Shown here: one piece after another, positions 22,794 to 31,028 of the stretch | How positions within the stretch are numbered: the first letter of the stretch is position 1 | How the letters are laid out: every line of letters starts with the position of its first letter | Origin: Syntrophobacteraceae bacterium | GTDB taxonomy: Bacteria; Desulfobacterota; Syntrophobacteria; Syntrophobacterales; Syntrophobacteraceae | Length of the DNA: 36,290 nt | Reading direction: 5' to 3' | Assembly (NCBI GenBank): GCA_003165235.1 | Contig: PLSV01000187.1 | Coordinates: forward strand, 9,075-45,364 | Notes under the pieces: generated by a model | What the model saw: the letters and a program-made list of their open reading frames with translations, nothing else | The model's database searches: none | What the model was told of the DNA's origin: nothing | Translations under genes and position numbers: made by a program

Positions 22794-24392
22794 ATGGAGA
22801 ATACAATAAAAGCAATGCCGAATCATCCGCAGGCTCAAAGAATAATGGACCTGATAGCCGGGAGCGCTTCTCTTCGCCGGGAGAAGCGTCATGAAGAAGC
22901 TCTGAGGAGCCTCGAAGAAGCAATCAGCATCGATCCCAAATTTTTCCCGGTGCTCGTGGAAAAAGGAATTGTCCTGTTCGAATTAGCCCGATATGAAGAA
23001 TCGATCGAATGTTTCGATCTTTTTTTGAAACATATTAGTAACTCCCAGGTGCGCGAGTTGCGCGATGACTGTTTAAGGCATGCCCTGACAAACTATGACC
23101 GGATTCTCGCAGAGAACCGGGCGAATGCAGAAGCGCTTCTCAAGCGAGGCGACATTCTGCAGCGCCTGCACCGTTATGACCATGCTGTGTATGCCTATAA
23201 CCTGGCGTTGGAAATGTACGTAAGCAATGTTGTAGACATTTTGAACAAGCGTGGAAATTCGTTTTTGTGCCTTAATAGACCCGAAGACGCTCTTGAGAGT
23301 TATAATCGCGCCCTGGAACTGGCGCCGCGCAATGCGTCCTTATTATTTAACCGGGCCAATGTCCTGCAACAGGTTGCCCGCATGGATGAAGCCCTGGAAA
23401 GCTATGATCGGGCATTGGCGTACAAACCCGGCTTTGCTGAAGCAAAGATGGAGCAAAGTCATTGCAGGTTGGCCGTGGGGGACTTCAAAAGGGGATTTCG
23501 AGACTATGAATCCAGGTGGGAATACCCTCTGCTAAAATCCGCCAAATTGAAATCATCCGAGCCCTTATGGCTTGGGGAAGAGAGTCTGGCCGGCAAAACT
23601 ATTCTGCTCTGGGCTGAGCAAGGATTTGGAGACACTATTCAGTTTTTGCGCTATGTGCCGATGGTGGCGCGAACTGCAGGGCTGACGATTCTTCGTGTGC
23701 CCCCCCCATTGCGGTCGCTGGCTCAGACGCTCGATTGCCCCATATCGATTATCACCTTCGGAGACGCATTGCCTCCCCACAATTTCAATTGTCCGTTGAT
23801 GAGCCTGCCCCTGGCGTTTGGCGCTACTCTGGAATCAATTCCGTCAGATGTCCCATATTTGAGCGCAAAAGCCGATCGGGTTGAAAACTGGCGCAATCAG
23901 CTTGGACCTCGCGCCAGGCTGAGGATTGGTCTTGTCTGGGCCGGCCGCAGGCACGAACCCGTTAACCATACACGCGACGTGGGATTGGAAGTCCTTGAGC
24001 CCCTGACACGCCTTGACGTAGAGATCATAAGCCTGCAAAAAGAAATTCCCGATCACGACAGGAGGGTGCTCGAGTCCATGCCCAGGATTACTTCTTTGGG
24101 TGAAAATCTGTCGGATTTCGCAGACACGGCTGCCCTGATTGAAAACCTTGACATGGTGATCGCCGTCGATTCGGCTGTTGCTCACCTCGCGGGAGCACTG
24201 GGAAAGCCTGTCTGGATTATGCTAAGACATTCCGGCGAGTGGCGCTGGCTTCTGGAGCGCAGCGACTCCCCCTGGTATCCCACCGTGCGGCTTTTTCGCC
24301 AAAATAAACCTGGCGACTGGGCTGGAGTGGTTAGTGATATAACCCAGCAGTTGCAGGTCTTGATGGTTAGCCGCAAAGATGACAACCCCTGA
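22794..24392 (+). CDS. TPR-repeat glycosyltransferase (GT9/GT41-like C-terminus)
   Basis: A 532-residue soluble protein. Residues 25-235 hold about six tetratricopeptide repeats (for example LNRPEDALESYNRALELAPRN and ARMDEALESYDRALAYKPG). The C-terminal half has a GT-B type domain: LWAEQGFGDTIQFLRYVP, RIGLVWAGRRHEPVNHTRDV and the end motif VIAVDSAVAHLAGALGKPVWIML, as in heptosyltransferases and TPR-fused protein glycosyltransferases. Such proteins can glycosylate flagellin or other proteins, and FliD is the next gene, convergent. That link is inference only. No membrane segment is visible. No downstream terminator was found, but a repeat follows the stop. Confidence 0.8.
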   Translation: MENTIKAMPNHPQAQRIMDLIAGSASLRREKRHEEALRSLEEAISIDPKFFPVLVEKGIVLFELARYEESIECFDLFLKHISNSQVRELRDDCLRHALTNYDRILAENRANAEALLKRGDILQRLHRYDHAVYAYNLALEMYVSNVVDILNKRGNSFLCLNRPEDALESYNRALELAPRNASLLFNRANVLQQVARMDEALESYDRALAYKPGFAEAKMEQSHCRLAVGDFKRGFRDYESRWEYPLLKSAKLKSSEPLWLGEESLAGKTILLWAEQGFGDTIQFLRYVPMVARTAGLTILRVPPPLRSLAQTLDCPISIITFGDALPPHNFNCPLMSLPLAFGATLESIPSDVPYLSAKADRVENWRNQLGPRARLRIGLVWAGRRHEPVNHTRDVGLEVLEPLTRLDVEIISLQKEIPDHDRRVLESMPRITSLGENLSDFADTAALIENLDMVIAVDSAVAHLAGALGKPVWIMLRHSGEWRWLLERSDSPWYPTVRLFRQNKPGDWAGVVSDITQQLQVLMVSRKDDNP

Positions 24393-24428
24393 ACACACCT
24401 GACGATTTGAAATCATATCCACCTGCCG

Positions 24429-24553
24429 CCAGGCCTTCCGCGAACGCCCCGTCTCTGGTCATGGACAGTGATCATAGACAGGTCAGGAAGGGAGAGCGTC
24501 GAGAATAGCGGCGGTCGGCCTGCCCGCTACGCGTTCGCACGACGCAGAGTGGT
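24429..24553. repeat. 125-bp dispersed repeat, copy 1
   Basis: Its reverse complement matches 30904-31028 nearly throughout, including GTCTCTGGTCATGGACAGTG and GATCATAGACAGGTCAGGAA on this strand. It lies between the convergent glycosyltransferase and fliD genes. It is GC-rich and noncoding. Confidence 0.85.
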
Positions 24554-24612
24554 AATTTTTTCTCGGTAGGGTGCTATATCAGTCTATCATACGAGGTTGT
24601 TGCCGCCGTAAA

Positions 24613-26964
24613 TTATAAATTGGCCAGTTGAACGGTCAGGTAACTTTGCATCTCGTCCATCTGGGCCACAGCGACGTCCATGTTCTCAAACTCCGTTTGC
24701 ATATTCGCCATCTGCTGGTTGATATTCGCCTGCATGTTGCTCACTTGCTGATTGAGCCCGGTGATGCTGTTCTGCAGTCCGGTTGTCTGGGCGGCAACCG
24801 TCCCGTTTGCGGCGGTAAATCCACTCACGAGGCCATTGATGAGACTCGCGATTCCTCGGGTTACCGTAATGGTCGCGCTTGCCGGCGCCGTGGTCCCGGT
24901 GTAGCTGACTTCAAGGCCGTTGGCGTTGCTCGCGGTGTTATTAAGCGTCAGGACATTTCCCAGGCCGCTGGCGTCGTAACCGTCAATCTGCCCTGCTACG
25001 TTTTGACCTGTGCCCGCAGGCGTGCTGATATCGATGTTATACGTACCCGATTGGGTGGCGCTGGTATTGTAGACATATTGAAACTGGCTGTTGCTGGAAA
25101 CGCCGGAATCCGAAAGAAGATTAACCACGCCTGAGAAGTTGCTTGAGAGCGCCTGCTCGAATGTGGTCGTATTAAGACTGAGCTGACCGTTGCTGCCTGC
25201 TGTTATTCCGATATCGGCGAGATAGTCCAGACTCCCTGTGCCGACCTTGGTCATTAGAGTGGATTGAAGCTGTGATTTTATCATGTCCAGGGTGGTGTCG
25301 CCGAAAAGCGGCCCGCCTGTTGTATTTGAAGTGGAATTGTAGGTATTCTGGGTGTTGACGTATGAAATGACGGTGTTATAGGCGTTGATCCAGGTGTTGA
25401 TGTTGTTTTCGATTCCCTGCGTATCGGGGCTGACCTTGACCGTCAAGGTCGTTTTCGGGTCCGATCCGAGCAGATTGAACGTAACCCCCTGGATTGCGCT
25501 TGTAACAGTATTGGTCGAGCTTGTCATGTTCATGCCGTCTACCGTAAAGGCGGCGTTGGCGCCCTGCTGCAGGACTTGGCCGAAAGATCCAAAACTCAGT
25601 TCTGAACCGGTATCTCCAATGGAAGGCGTCAGATTAACGGAGAGATCGCTGGAGCCGGTTGCATTGTCGATGACCTGGATTCTCCCGTCTGAAGTGACCG
25701 AAGCCGTGACGTCGCCAAAGTTGCTCCCAATCTGGTTAAGGAGGTCCCCGACCGTCGTGGTCGGGGTTATGGCGAAATCGGTAGCCGCCACTGCAGTCCC
25801 GTCGTGAGCCGTTCCGGAAATGGTGATCTTGTCTCCGGACGTGTAGTTGTATCCATCAATGCTCGTGATGAGCGTATCGGCAGTAATTGGCGACGAACTA
25901 CCGTTCGTTGTCGTTGTATTGGCGGCAGTTCCGGTAACTTCGCGCTCATCGACCCCGTTTCCCTGGATCAGGCCAAGGGCTTGCATCACGTTGTTTTGGT
26001 CAGTATAGTTACCGTTGGCCATGCCGGCGATCGCAAGGCCGTAGGTCGTCTGAGATCCCTTGGTCGACGTGACAATGGAAGCGGAAATGCCGGCTTTGAC
26101 CAGCGTCTGTTGTATTTGCTGCAGGGTGTCGCTCAAGTCGATAGTGGCGGTGTTGCCGCCTATGGTTACAGTCCCGGAAAGGTCATTGTTTTCATTTCCG
26201 AGCATGGCTTCGACCGCGGTGGAAGCGCTCGAAAAAGCATCGCTTTGAGCCCCTCCTCCGGTTATGGGGTTCTTGATGCTTGTTTCAGTTGTGTTGAATC
26301 CAAGGCCGCCGAGCGTATCCGAAGAAGAGCCATTCAGCAGGCTGATGCCGGTGGTTCCTGTATTATCACTGCTGAGCACCAACCGGTAGCTGGTCGCAGA
26401 GGTCTGCATTATTGCAGCCGATACGCCCGAAGCTTGAGCGCCGGTATTTGCATTGTTGACGTTAGACGCTAAATTCTGAAGCGTATCGGTTGCAGCGATG
26501 TGAACGGCGTGACCGTTTACCAGGATTGTCCCTGTCATGTTGAGCGCAGTATTATTTGAGGAAAACGATCCCGAGGCGAGTTGCTCCGCTTGCGCCGTAT
26601 TGGAGATAACTACCTGGTAGCTGCCGTTGCTGGCCGAAGAGGAGGCGGAGGCGGACAGAAGCGTTGAGGCGCTCACACTTGAAGAGGAAGCCACCGTGGC
26701 GCTGTAAAGGTTCAGGCCGGCGCCGCTTGTCGTCAGAGCATTTGAGGCGGTTTGGAGTGCGCTCAGGTCACTGTCGAAGGTTTGCCAGGCGGAGACCTTG
26801 TCGTTGCAGGTTGTTATTTGATTATTGTAGGGAGTCAGACTCTTTTCTGAAAGCGCTTGCAACTGGGTCAGCATGCTCTGCCAGTCGATGCTGGTCCCCA
26901 TGCCGGTAAAGCCCAACTCATTCAATGTGGACGATGAAGACGCTGTAGAAGACACTGAAGACAC
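24613..26964 (-). CDS. fliD: Flagellar hook-associated protein 2 (filament cap)
   Basis: A 783-residue exported structural protein that caps the flagellar filament and helps flagellin assemble. The N-terminus has the FliD_N pattern (GTSIDWQSMLTQLQALSEKSLTPYNNQI, residues 23-50) and the C-terminus the coiled-coil FliD_C pattern (QTTGLQNSITGLNQQVSNMQ to the end). The middle is Ser/Thr/Asn/Gly-rich beta sequence with many repeats. It is much longer than enterobacterial FliD (about 470), so the exposed central domains are expanded. It starts with GTG behind AAAGGAGAACACA. No fliS, fliC or other flagellar gene is in the window. The nearest upstream gene is a J-domain protein on the same strand. 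Confidence 0.92.
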   Translation of the reverse strand: MSSVSSTASSSSTLNELGFTGMGTSIDWQSMLTQLQALSEKSLTPYNNQITTCNDKVSAWQTFDSDLSALQTASNALTTSGAGLNLYSATVASSSSVSASTLLSASASSSASNGSYQVVISNTAQAEQLASGSFSSNNTALNMTGTILVNGHAVHIAATDTLQNLASNVNNANTGAQASGVSAAIMQTSATSYRLVLSSDNTGTTGISLLNGSSSDTLGGLGFNTTETSIKNPITGGGAQSDAFSSASTAVEAMLGNENNDLSGTVTIGGNTATIDLSDTLQQIQQTLVKAGISASIVTSTKGSQTTYGLAIAGMANGNYTDQNNVMQALGLIQGNGVDEREVTGTAANTTTTNGSSSPITADTLITSIDGYNYTSGDKITISGTAHDGTAVAATDFAITPTTTVGDLLNQIGSNFGDVTASVTSDGRIQVIDNATGSSDLSVNLTPSIGDTGSELSFGSFGQVLQQGANAAFTVDGMNMTSSTNTVTSAIQGVTFNLLGSDPKTTLTVKVSPDTQGIENNINTWINAYNTVISYVNTQNTYNSTSNTTGGPLFGDTTLDMIKSQLQSTLMTKVGTGSLDYLADIGITAGSNGQLSLNTTTFEQALSSNFSGVVNLLSDSGVSSNSQFQYVYNTSATQSGTYNIDISTPAGTGQNVAGQIDGYDASGLGNVLTLNNTASNANGLEVSYTGTTAPASATITVTRGIASLINGLVSGFTAANGTVAAQTTGLQNSITGLNQQVSNMQANINQQMANMQTEFENMDVAVAQMDEMQSYLTVQLANL

Positions 26965-27050
26965 TGTGTTCTCCTTTGGGGTGGTTTAGTTGCGCAGGGT
27001 CGCCGGTCCCACCGCCTTGTTGACGGCCTCGATCCGCAAATGTTTCCAAA

Positions 27051-27089
27051 ATGAGCCTATGCTCAATTACAATCGGTAAAATTGAGCCT
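27051..27089 (-). promoter_or_regulatory. Palindromic site upstream of fliD
   Basis: GCTCAATT and AATTGAGC form an 8-bp inverted repeat around an 11-bp centre, and the block TGAGCCT occurs in both orientations. It lies about 90-125 bp before the fliD start. It could be an operator or a small hairpin; no clear promoter was identified. Confidence 0.35.
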
Positions 27090-27180
27090 GAACTGAAGAA
27101 AAAAAACCTGCTCTTTCAAAAAGTTTTGAATGCGGTTGATTGCTGCAACTAGGGGCTTATTGCACGGGGCCGTCCAGGCA

Positions 27181-27573
27181 TTAGGCGCCTGTCAATTTCT
27201 TGTAGGCGAGGTTAATCTGTTTACTCTTTTCTTCCGCGAGTTGTCGAAATTCCGGGGGAGAGCCGGCAAAGTTATCGGGGTGATACTGCTTTATGGCGGC
27301 GAGGTAGGCTTTGCGTATCTGGTCCATTGTTGCGTTTGCGGACAGATTGAGGACTTCATTGTCATTTCCCGCTTGGGTTTGCGGGCAAGGGTTTTCTGAA
27401 GAAGATTCCCCTTTGATGTTAAACCAAAATTCTCTGGATTTCTCCTGCGCCTCCCTGGAGATCTGCACCGTATCCTTGAACGAATTATCCGACAGGCTTC
27501 GCGGTCTTAAACAGGTGTTGGCGCTGGTTGAATAAGCCTGGGCAATTCTGGCGAATTGAACTGGCTCGGGCAT
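27181..27573 (-). CDS. J-domain protein with a flagellar-like N-terminal motif
   Basis: A 130-residue cytosolic protein. Residues 73-128 form a J-domain, with QYHPDNF carrying the HPD triad at 98-100 that stimulates DnaK ATPase; the domain sits at the C-terminus, the reverse of DnaJ. The N-terminal 50 residues contain NSFKDTVQISREAQEKS, a D-x-V-x-IS-x-EA motif seen in several flagellar and FlgM-like proteins. It is not DnaJ itself: no Gly/Phe or zinc-finger region. It has AGGA before the ATG, a c-di-GMP-type riboswitch in the leader, and fliD downstream on the same strand. A DnaK co-chaperone for a flagellar client is an inference. Confidence 0.7.
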   Translation of the reverse strand: MPEPVQFARIAQAYSTSANTCLRPRSLSDNSFKDTVQISREAQEKSREFWFNIKGESSSENPCPQTQAGNDNEVLNLSANATMDQIRKAYLAAIKQYHPDNFAGSPPEFRQLAEEKSKQINLAYKKLTGA

Positions 27574-27627
27574 CTTACATCCTGATCCAACAGGTCGTTC
27601 GATAAAAATCCAAAGGCCCTATTACAA

Positions 27628-27705
27628 ACTTCCAGGCAACCCGGCCGTCTCTTGAGAGACCCGTTGGCTTTCCGCCCCCGGCTCACGCCGGGTTTGGCTT
27701 TTTCA
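27628..27705 (-). promoter_or_regulatory. GEMM-I (cyclic dinucleotide) riboswitch
   Basis: On the minus strand the blocks AGCCAAACCCGGC, a GTGA tetraloop, GCCGGGGGCGGAAAGCC, GGGTCTC...GAGAC and GCCGGGTTGCC reproduce the class-I c-di-GMP riboswitch: P2 with a GNRA loop, the GGAAAGCC core and P3 with the docking helix. It ends about 55 nt before the J-domain gene. The GGCGGAAAGCC and GGGTCTC-GAGAC features resemble the Geobacter-type subclass that can bind 3',3'-cGAMP. By my hand alignment the ligand-contact base (position 20) is G, which would favour c-di-GMP. The expression platform was not resolved. Confidence 0.85.
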
Positions 27706-27873
27706 GGAATAGCCAATATGCTAAAAGAACTGGGTTAATTTGTCAACAACATAATTCAAGCTCTTTTTTCCCGCCCCGCAAAGAATGAAGACCTTCCTTC
27801 CGCAGCAATCCTATAAATAAACAAAGCGCCGCCGATAAGGGAAAATAAGCTTTAAGGTCCGCCCGGATATTCC

Positions 27874-27902
27874 TTTACAAAACTTTACCTGCATTAACTA
27901 AT
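27874..27902 (+). promoter_or_regulatory. CpxR box overlapping the spy-like promoter
   Basis: Positions 27874-27888 read, on the minus strand, GTAAA-GTTTT-GTAAA, an exact match to the CpxR consensus GTAAA-N5-GTAAA. On the plus strand the same bases give a -35 TTTACA, then 17 bp, then -10 ACTAAT (27897-27902). The start codon is 75 bp farther on. No such box was seen before the response-regulator gene. Confidence 0.6.
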
Positions 27903-27976
27903 ATTAACTCGATCTTCATGGTGACTTTTTGTATTTACTCATCATCAATTATCATCAAATCATGGGGAGATATCAT

Positions 27977-28519
27977 ATGAAAAAACTATTGGCGGGATTT
28001 GCCGTAACTTTGGTGGCGGTAGTATGGATGACCGGGTCGTGGTTGTTCTTCAACTCTATCGCTGTCGGGGCCCAGGGCTCGGCCGCTCCCGCCGTTGCGG
28101 ACGCCGGCAAGACCGGTCCAAAAGACGAGCCTGCGGCTGAAGGGCATTGCGGGATGCATTGCAAGCATCATAAAGGGCATCGCCATCTCTGGAAAAAGCT
28201 GCATCTGACTTATGAGCAAAAAACCCAAATCCATACAATCATTTCCGAAGAGCGCGCAAAAATGAAACCACTGGTCCAACAACTCAAGGCTGGGCGCGAT
28301 CAGCTCATCGCTCTGCGAAAGAGTGGGCCGTTTGATGAGACGAAAGTTCGGTCCATCGCCAAGGGACAGGCAGATACGATAGTTGAGCTGATTGTGGCGA
28401 AAGAGAGCATGAAATCCAAAATATTTGCGGTCCTGACTCCTGAGCAGCGCACTAAAGCTCAAGAGTTGCGTGAGTCAGGGAAAGCTCGGCGCGAGAAGAA
28501 ACACATGAAAGATGACTAA
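27977..28519 (+). CDS. Spy/CpxP-like periplasmic protein
   Basis: A 180-residue exported protein: signal peptide (KKLLAGFAVTLVAVVW), a short linker, a metal-ligand-rich stretch HCGMHCKHHKGHRH near residues 57-70, then an alpha-helical domain with two LTxxQ motifs (LTYEQK and LTPEQR) that define the Spy/CpxP family. Relatives are stress-induced periplasmic chaperones or inhibitors of CpxA. The His/Cys cluster suggests metal sensing or binding, closer to the CnrX/ZraP side. The ATG at 27977 has GGGGAGA upstream; an earlier in-frame start lacks one. It converges with a CpxA/CpxR-like pair and has a CpxR box in its promoter. Confidence 0.85.
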   Translation: MKKLLAGFAVTLVAVVWMTGSWLFFNSIAVGAQGSAAPAVADAGKTGPKDEPAAEGHCGMHCKHHKGHRHLWKKLHLTYEQKTQIHTIISEERAKMKPLVQQLKAGRDQLIALRKSGPFDETKVRSIAKGQADTIVELIVAKESMKSKIFAVLTPEQRTKAQELRESGKARREKKHMKDD

Positions 28520-28610
28520 CCGGAATTCATCCGAAAAACCCCTTTAATCGTTACCGAAGATCCAGGGGAGCCTTCCAGTTCTACTCGATCGGGGCCGGCC
28601 CAAGTGGTCT

Positions 28611-30068
28611 CTATGGGTGGCCCTCTTCCCTTTTTGCCGGAAGATCGATCGTAACGCTGAGCCCCCCGCCAGGGACGTTGGCTGCCCGCACCTGACCGCC
28701 ATGAAGTTTGGCTGCACGCTCTGTGATAGCCAGCCCCAGACCTGTTCCCCCCTGCTTCCTGTCACGGGCGTCCCCCACCCGGTAAAAGGGGCAAAAGAGA
28801 TCGGCCAGTGACTCTTCAGGGACCCCAGGCCCCTTGTCGCGCACCTCGATCACCGCGCGCAAAGACTTTCCCTCCGTTCTGCAGCTCAGTGTGACCATTA
28901 CTTCAGTGTCTTCCGCCGTGTGCCGGACGGCATTCCTCAGGACGTTTTCGATTGCGCTGCGCAACAATTCCCTGGTTCCCGGCACGAAACAATTCTCAGG
29001 TGAGACAAATCGAACCTTACAATTACGTCCTCGAGCCTCGAAGTCGGCGTCGGTCACCAATTCCTCTATTAACTCAGCCATATTGACGAGCGCTCTGTCT
29101 ATTTCCTCTGCACCGCTCTCGAGACGGGCCAGCATGAGCAATTTGCCTATAAGTGCATTAAGCCTCCCAGCTTCCAGTTCGATTCGATCCAGCGCGTTGA
29201 TTGCATCCTGACCGTCGCGACGGCGCGCGATTTCCAGGGCGAGGGTCAACCGTGTAAGCGGCGAACGGAACTCGTGCGAGATATCTCGTAGGAGACGTTT
29301 CTGCGAGCCAATCAAAGATTCGATACGCTCGGCCATCAGGTCGAAATCTCTCCCAAGTTCGGTAATTTCATCACGCCGCCTGCCCAAAACAGCGCCAACG
29401 CGAACTTTGAGATCTCCGTCGGCCAAGTGCCTTGCCGCCGCCCCAAGTTTGCCGATCGGCATGCAAATATAGCGTGCAAGCCAGTAACATACCCCTCCGG
29501 CCGTAATAAGGATGATGAGCAGGTTCATTGCCAGTAAGCTGTAATCACGCGTGAGAAAATGGCGGGCGGGGAGTCTGGCGATCAGTGTGTATTGCTTGCC
29601 GCTCGGATCAATGAGTTGTTGAACCGTAAGAATCGACTCGTCGGATCGCTTGTAATCCAAACCGTCGTGCAGGTGACGCAAAGATAATTCCCTGACCTCT
29701 TCGGGAATCGGCCATCCGGTTAGCTGCACGTTTTGCTCGTCGAACAGATAAAAACGGATGTGAACGGCTCTTTCCAGTTCATTGAAGAAATCCAAAAGGG
29801 TCGTTTTCCCATCACGTTCGTATATCCCAATTGCCGTCTGGCCTGCGAGTCTGAGGGAATTTCCCGCAACGCTCATCCAGTGACCCGAAAACGACCCGGA
29901 TTGCATCTTCAGATGCCCCTCGATAGGCGGGCGCACAAAAAATCTCAGCCAGGGCATGGCGAAAAATGAATGTGACTCTGTAGCCACGGCCGACAAAAAA
30001 GAGGCAAAGCTAATCAGCGCCATTGCCACCCAGAACCAGAGGAAGATTTTTACAAAAAGGCTTCGCAT
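28611..30068 (-). CDS. CpxA-like sensor histidine kinase
   Basis: A 485-residue inner-membrane kinase. A transmembrane helix at residues 8-28, a periplasmic sensor of about 150 residues, a second helix near 178-198, a HAMP domain (about 199-255), a HisKA domain with the phospho-acceptor in RDISHEFRSPLTRL (His265), and an HATPase_c domain (RNAVRHTAEDTEV, DKGPGVPEE, GGTGLGLAI). The periplasmic part and gene order resemble CpxA, but the sensor sequence is divergent and I do not assign the name. It lies 27 bp after the response regulator, in one operon. It probably responds to envelope stress or metal together with the Spy-like protein. Confidence 0.87.
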   Translation of the reverse strand: MRSLFVKIFLWFWVAMALISFASFLSAVATESHSFFAMPWLRFFVRPPIEGHLKMQSGSFSGHWMSVAGNSLRLAGQTAIGIYERDGKTTLLDFFNELERAVHIRFYLFDEQNVQLTGWPIPEEVRELSLRHLHDGLDYKRSDESILTVQQLIDPSGKQYTLIARLPARHFLTRDYSLLAMNLLIILITAGGVCYWLARYICMPIGKLGAAARHLADGDLKVRVGAVLGRRRDEITELGRDFDLMAERIESLIGSQKRLLRDISHEFRSPLTRLTLALEIARRRDGQDAINALDRIELEAGRLNALIGKLLMLARLESGAEEIDRALVNMAELIEELVTDADFEARGRNCKVRFVSPENCFVPGTRELLRSAIENVLRNAVRHTAEDTEVMVTLSCRTEGKSLRAVIEVRDKGPGVPEESLADLFCPFYRVGDARDRKQGGTGLGLAITERAAKLHGGQVRAANVPGGGLSVTIDLPAKREEGHP

Positions 30069-30095
30069 TGAAATTTCCCCGCCGCATCGGCCGGA

Positions 30096-30833
30096 TCACT
30101 GTTGCAAAATCTTGTCTTTGTCCGGCTGAGCCGGGTTCACATAAATATATCCGGCCCCTCGCACTGTCTTGATCCGCTCGATTTCGCCTAATTTATGTCC
30201 GAGTTTCTTCCGAAGGCTGCTTAGATGTACATCCACACTGCGGTCGTAAGGGGTCAGAGCACGGCCCAGTACGCCCTCAGCCAGTTGGTCGCGCGTCACC
30301 ACGTGACCGGCCGCCCTGAGCAGCATCTCCAGAAAACCGAACTCAACGGAGGTCAACTCGATCTGCTCGCCGCTGCGGTTCACAACACGGGTCCCGGTAT
30401 CCAGCTCGATATCGCCCACAGAGATCTTTTCGGGCATGGAAAGGGCAGCGTGTTGGTTGTGCCGGTCTTTGGTCCGGCGGAGAATGGCTCGGGCGCGGGC
30501 AATAAGCTCGCGGGGATTGAACGGCTTGGGCAGGTAGTCGTCCGCACCCATTTCAAGCCCCATGATGCGAAGGACTTCTTCATCACGGGCCGTCAACATA
30601 AGGACCGGTGTATCGGATTGCGAACGCAGGTGCTGCAGGACCTCAAAACCACTCATACCGGGAAGCATTACATCGAGCACGATCAGGTCGTATTTGCCCG
30701 CTTCGGAGACGGCCAGCCGCAATCCCTGCTCGCCGTCGTATACCGAGGTGATCTCGAATCCTTCAGGTTTGAGATAATCGGCCAACAATTCACATAACTC
30801 GGTGTCGTCATCTATCACTAAAATGTGGCTCAT
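30096..30833 (-). CDS. CpxR-like OmpR-family response regulator
   Basis: A 245-residue DNA-binding regulator. The receiver domain (residues 1-120) has the acidic pocket IDDD, the phospho-acceptor Asp54 in LIVLDVMLPGMSG, and MLTARDEE and LPKPFNPRELIAR. A winged-helix output domain follows (VNRSGEQIELTSVEFGFLEMLL, then YDRSVDVHLSSLRKKLG). It has GGGGA seven bases before the ATG. It is the first gene of the kinase operon. The perfect CpxR box before the spy-like gene on the other strand makes that gene a predicted target. Confidence 0.9.
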   Translation of the reverse strand: MSHILVIDDDTELCELLADYLKPEGFEITSVYDGEQGLRLAVSEAGKYDLIVLDVMLPGMSGFEVLQHLRSQSDTPVLMLTARDEEVLRIMGLEMGADDYLPKPFNPRELIARARAILRRTKDRHNQHAALSMPEKISVGDIELDTGTRVVNRSGEQIELTSVEFGFLEMLLRAAGHVVTRDQLAEGVLGRALTPYDRSVDVHLSSLRKKLGHKLGEIERIKTVRGAGYIYVNPAQPDKDKILQQ

Positions 30834-30903
30834 TGCACGTCCCCTGTTAAGCTCATTTATCCGCGTATGATAAACTTATATAAGCACCCTGCCGAAAAAA
30901 ATA

Positions 30904-31028
30904 ACCACTCTGCGCCGTGCGGGCGCGTAGCGGGCAGGCAGGCCGCCGCCATTCTCTACGCTCTCCATTCCTGACCTGTCTATGATCACTGTCCATGACC
31001 AGAGACGGGGCGTTCGCGGGAGGCCTGG
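30904..31028. repeat. 125-bp dispersed repeat, copy 2 (inverted)
   Basis: Inverted copy of 24429-24553 in the gap upstream of the response regulator. Part of it, GAGACGGGGCGTTCGCGGGA, is shared with the repeat near 17400. The rest of 31029-31369 is AT-rich with no credible gene. Confidence 0.85.
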
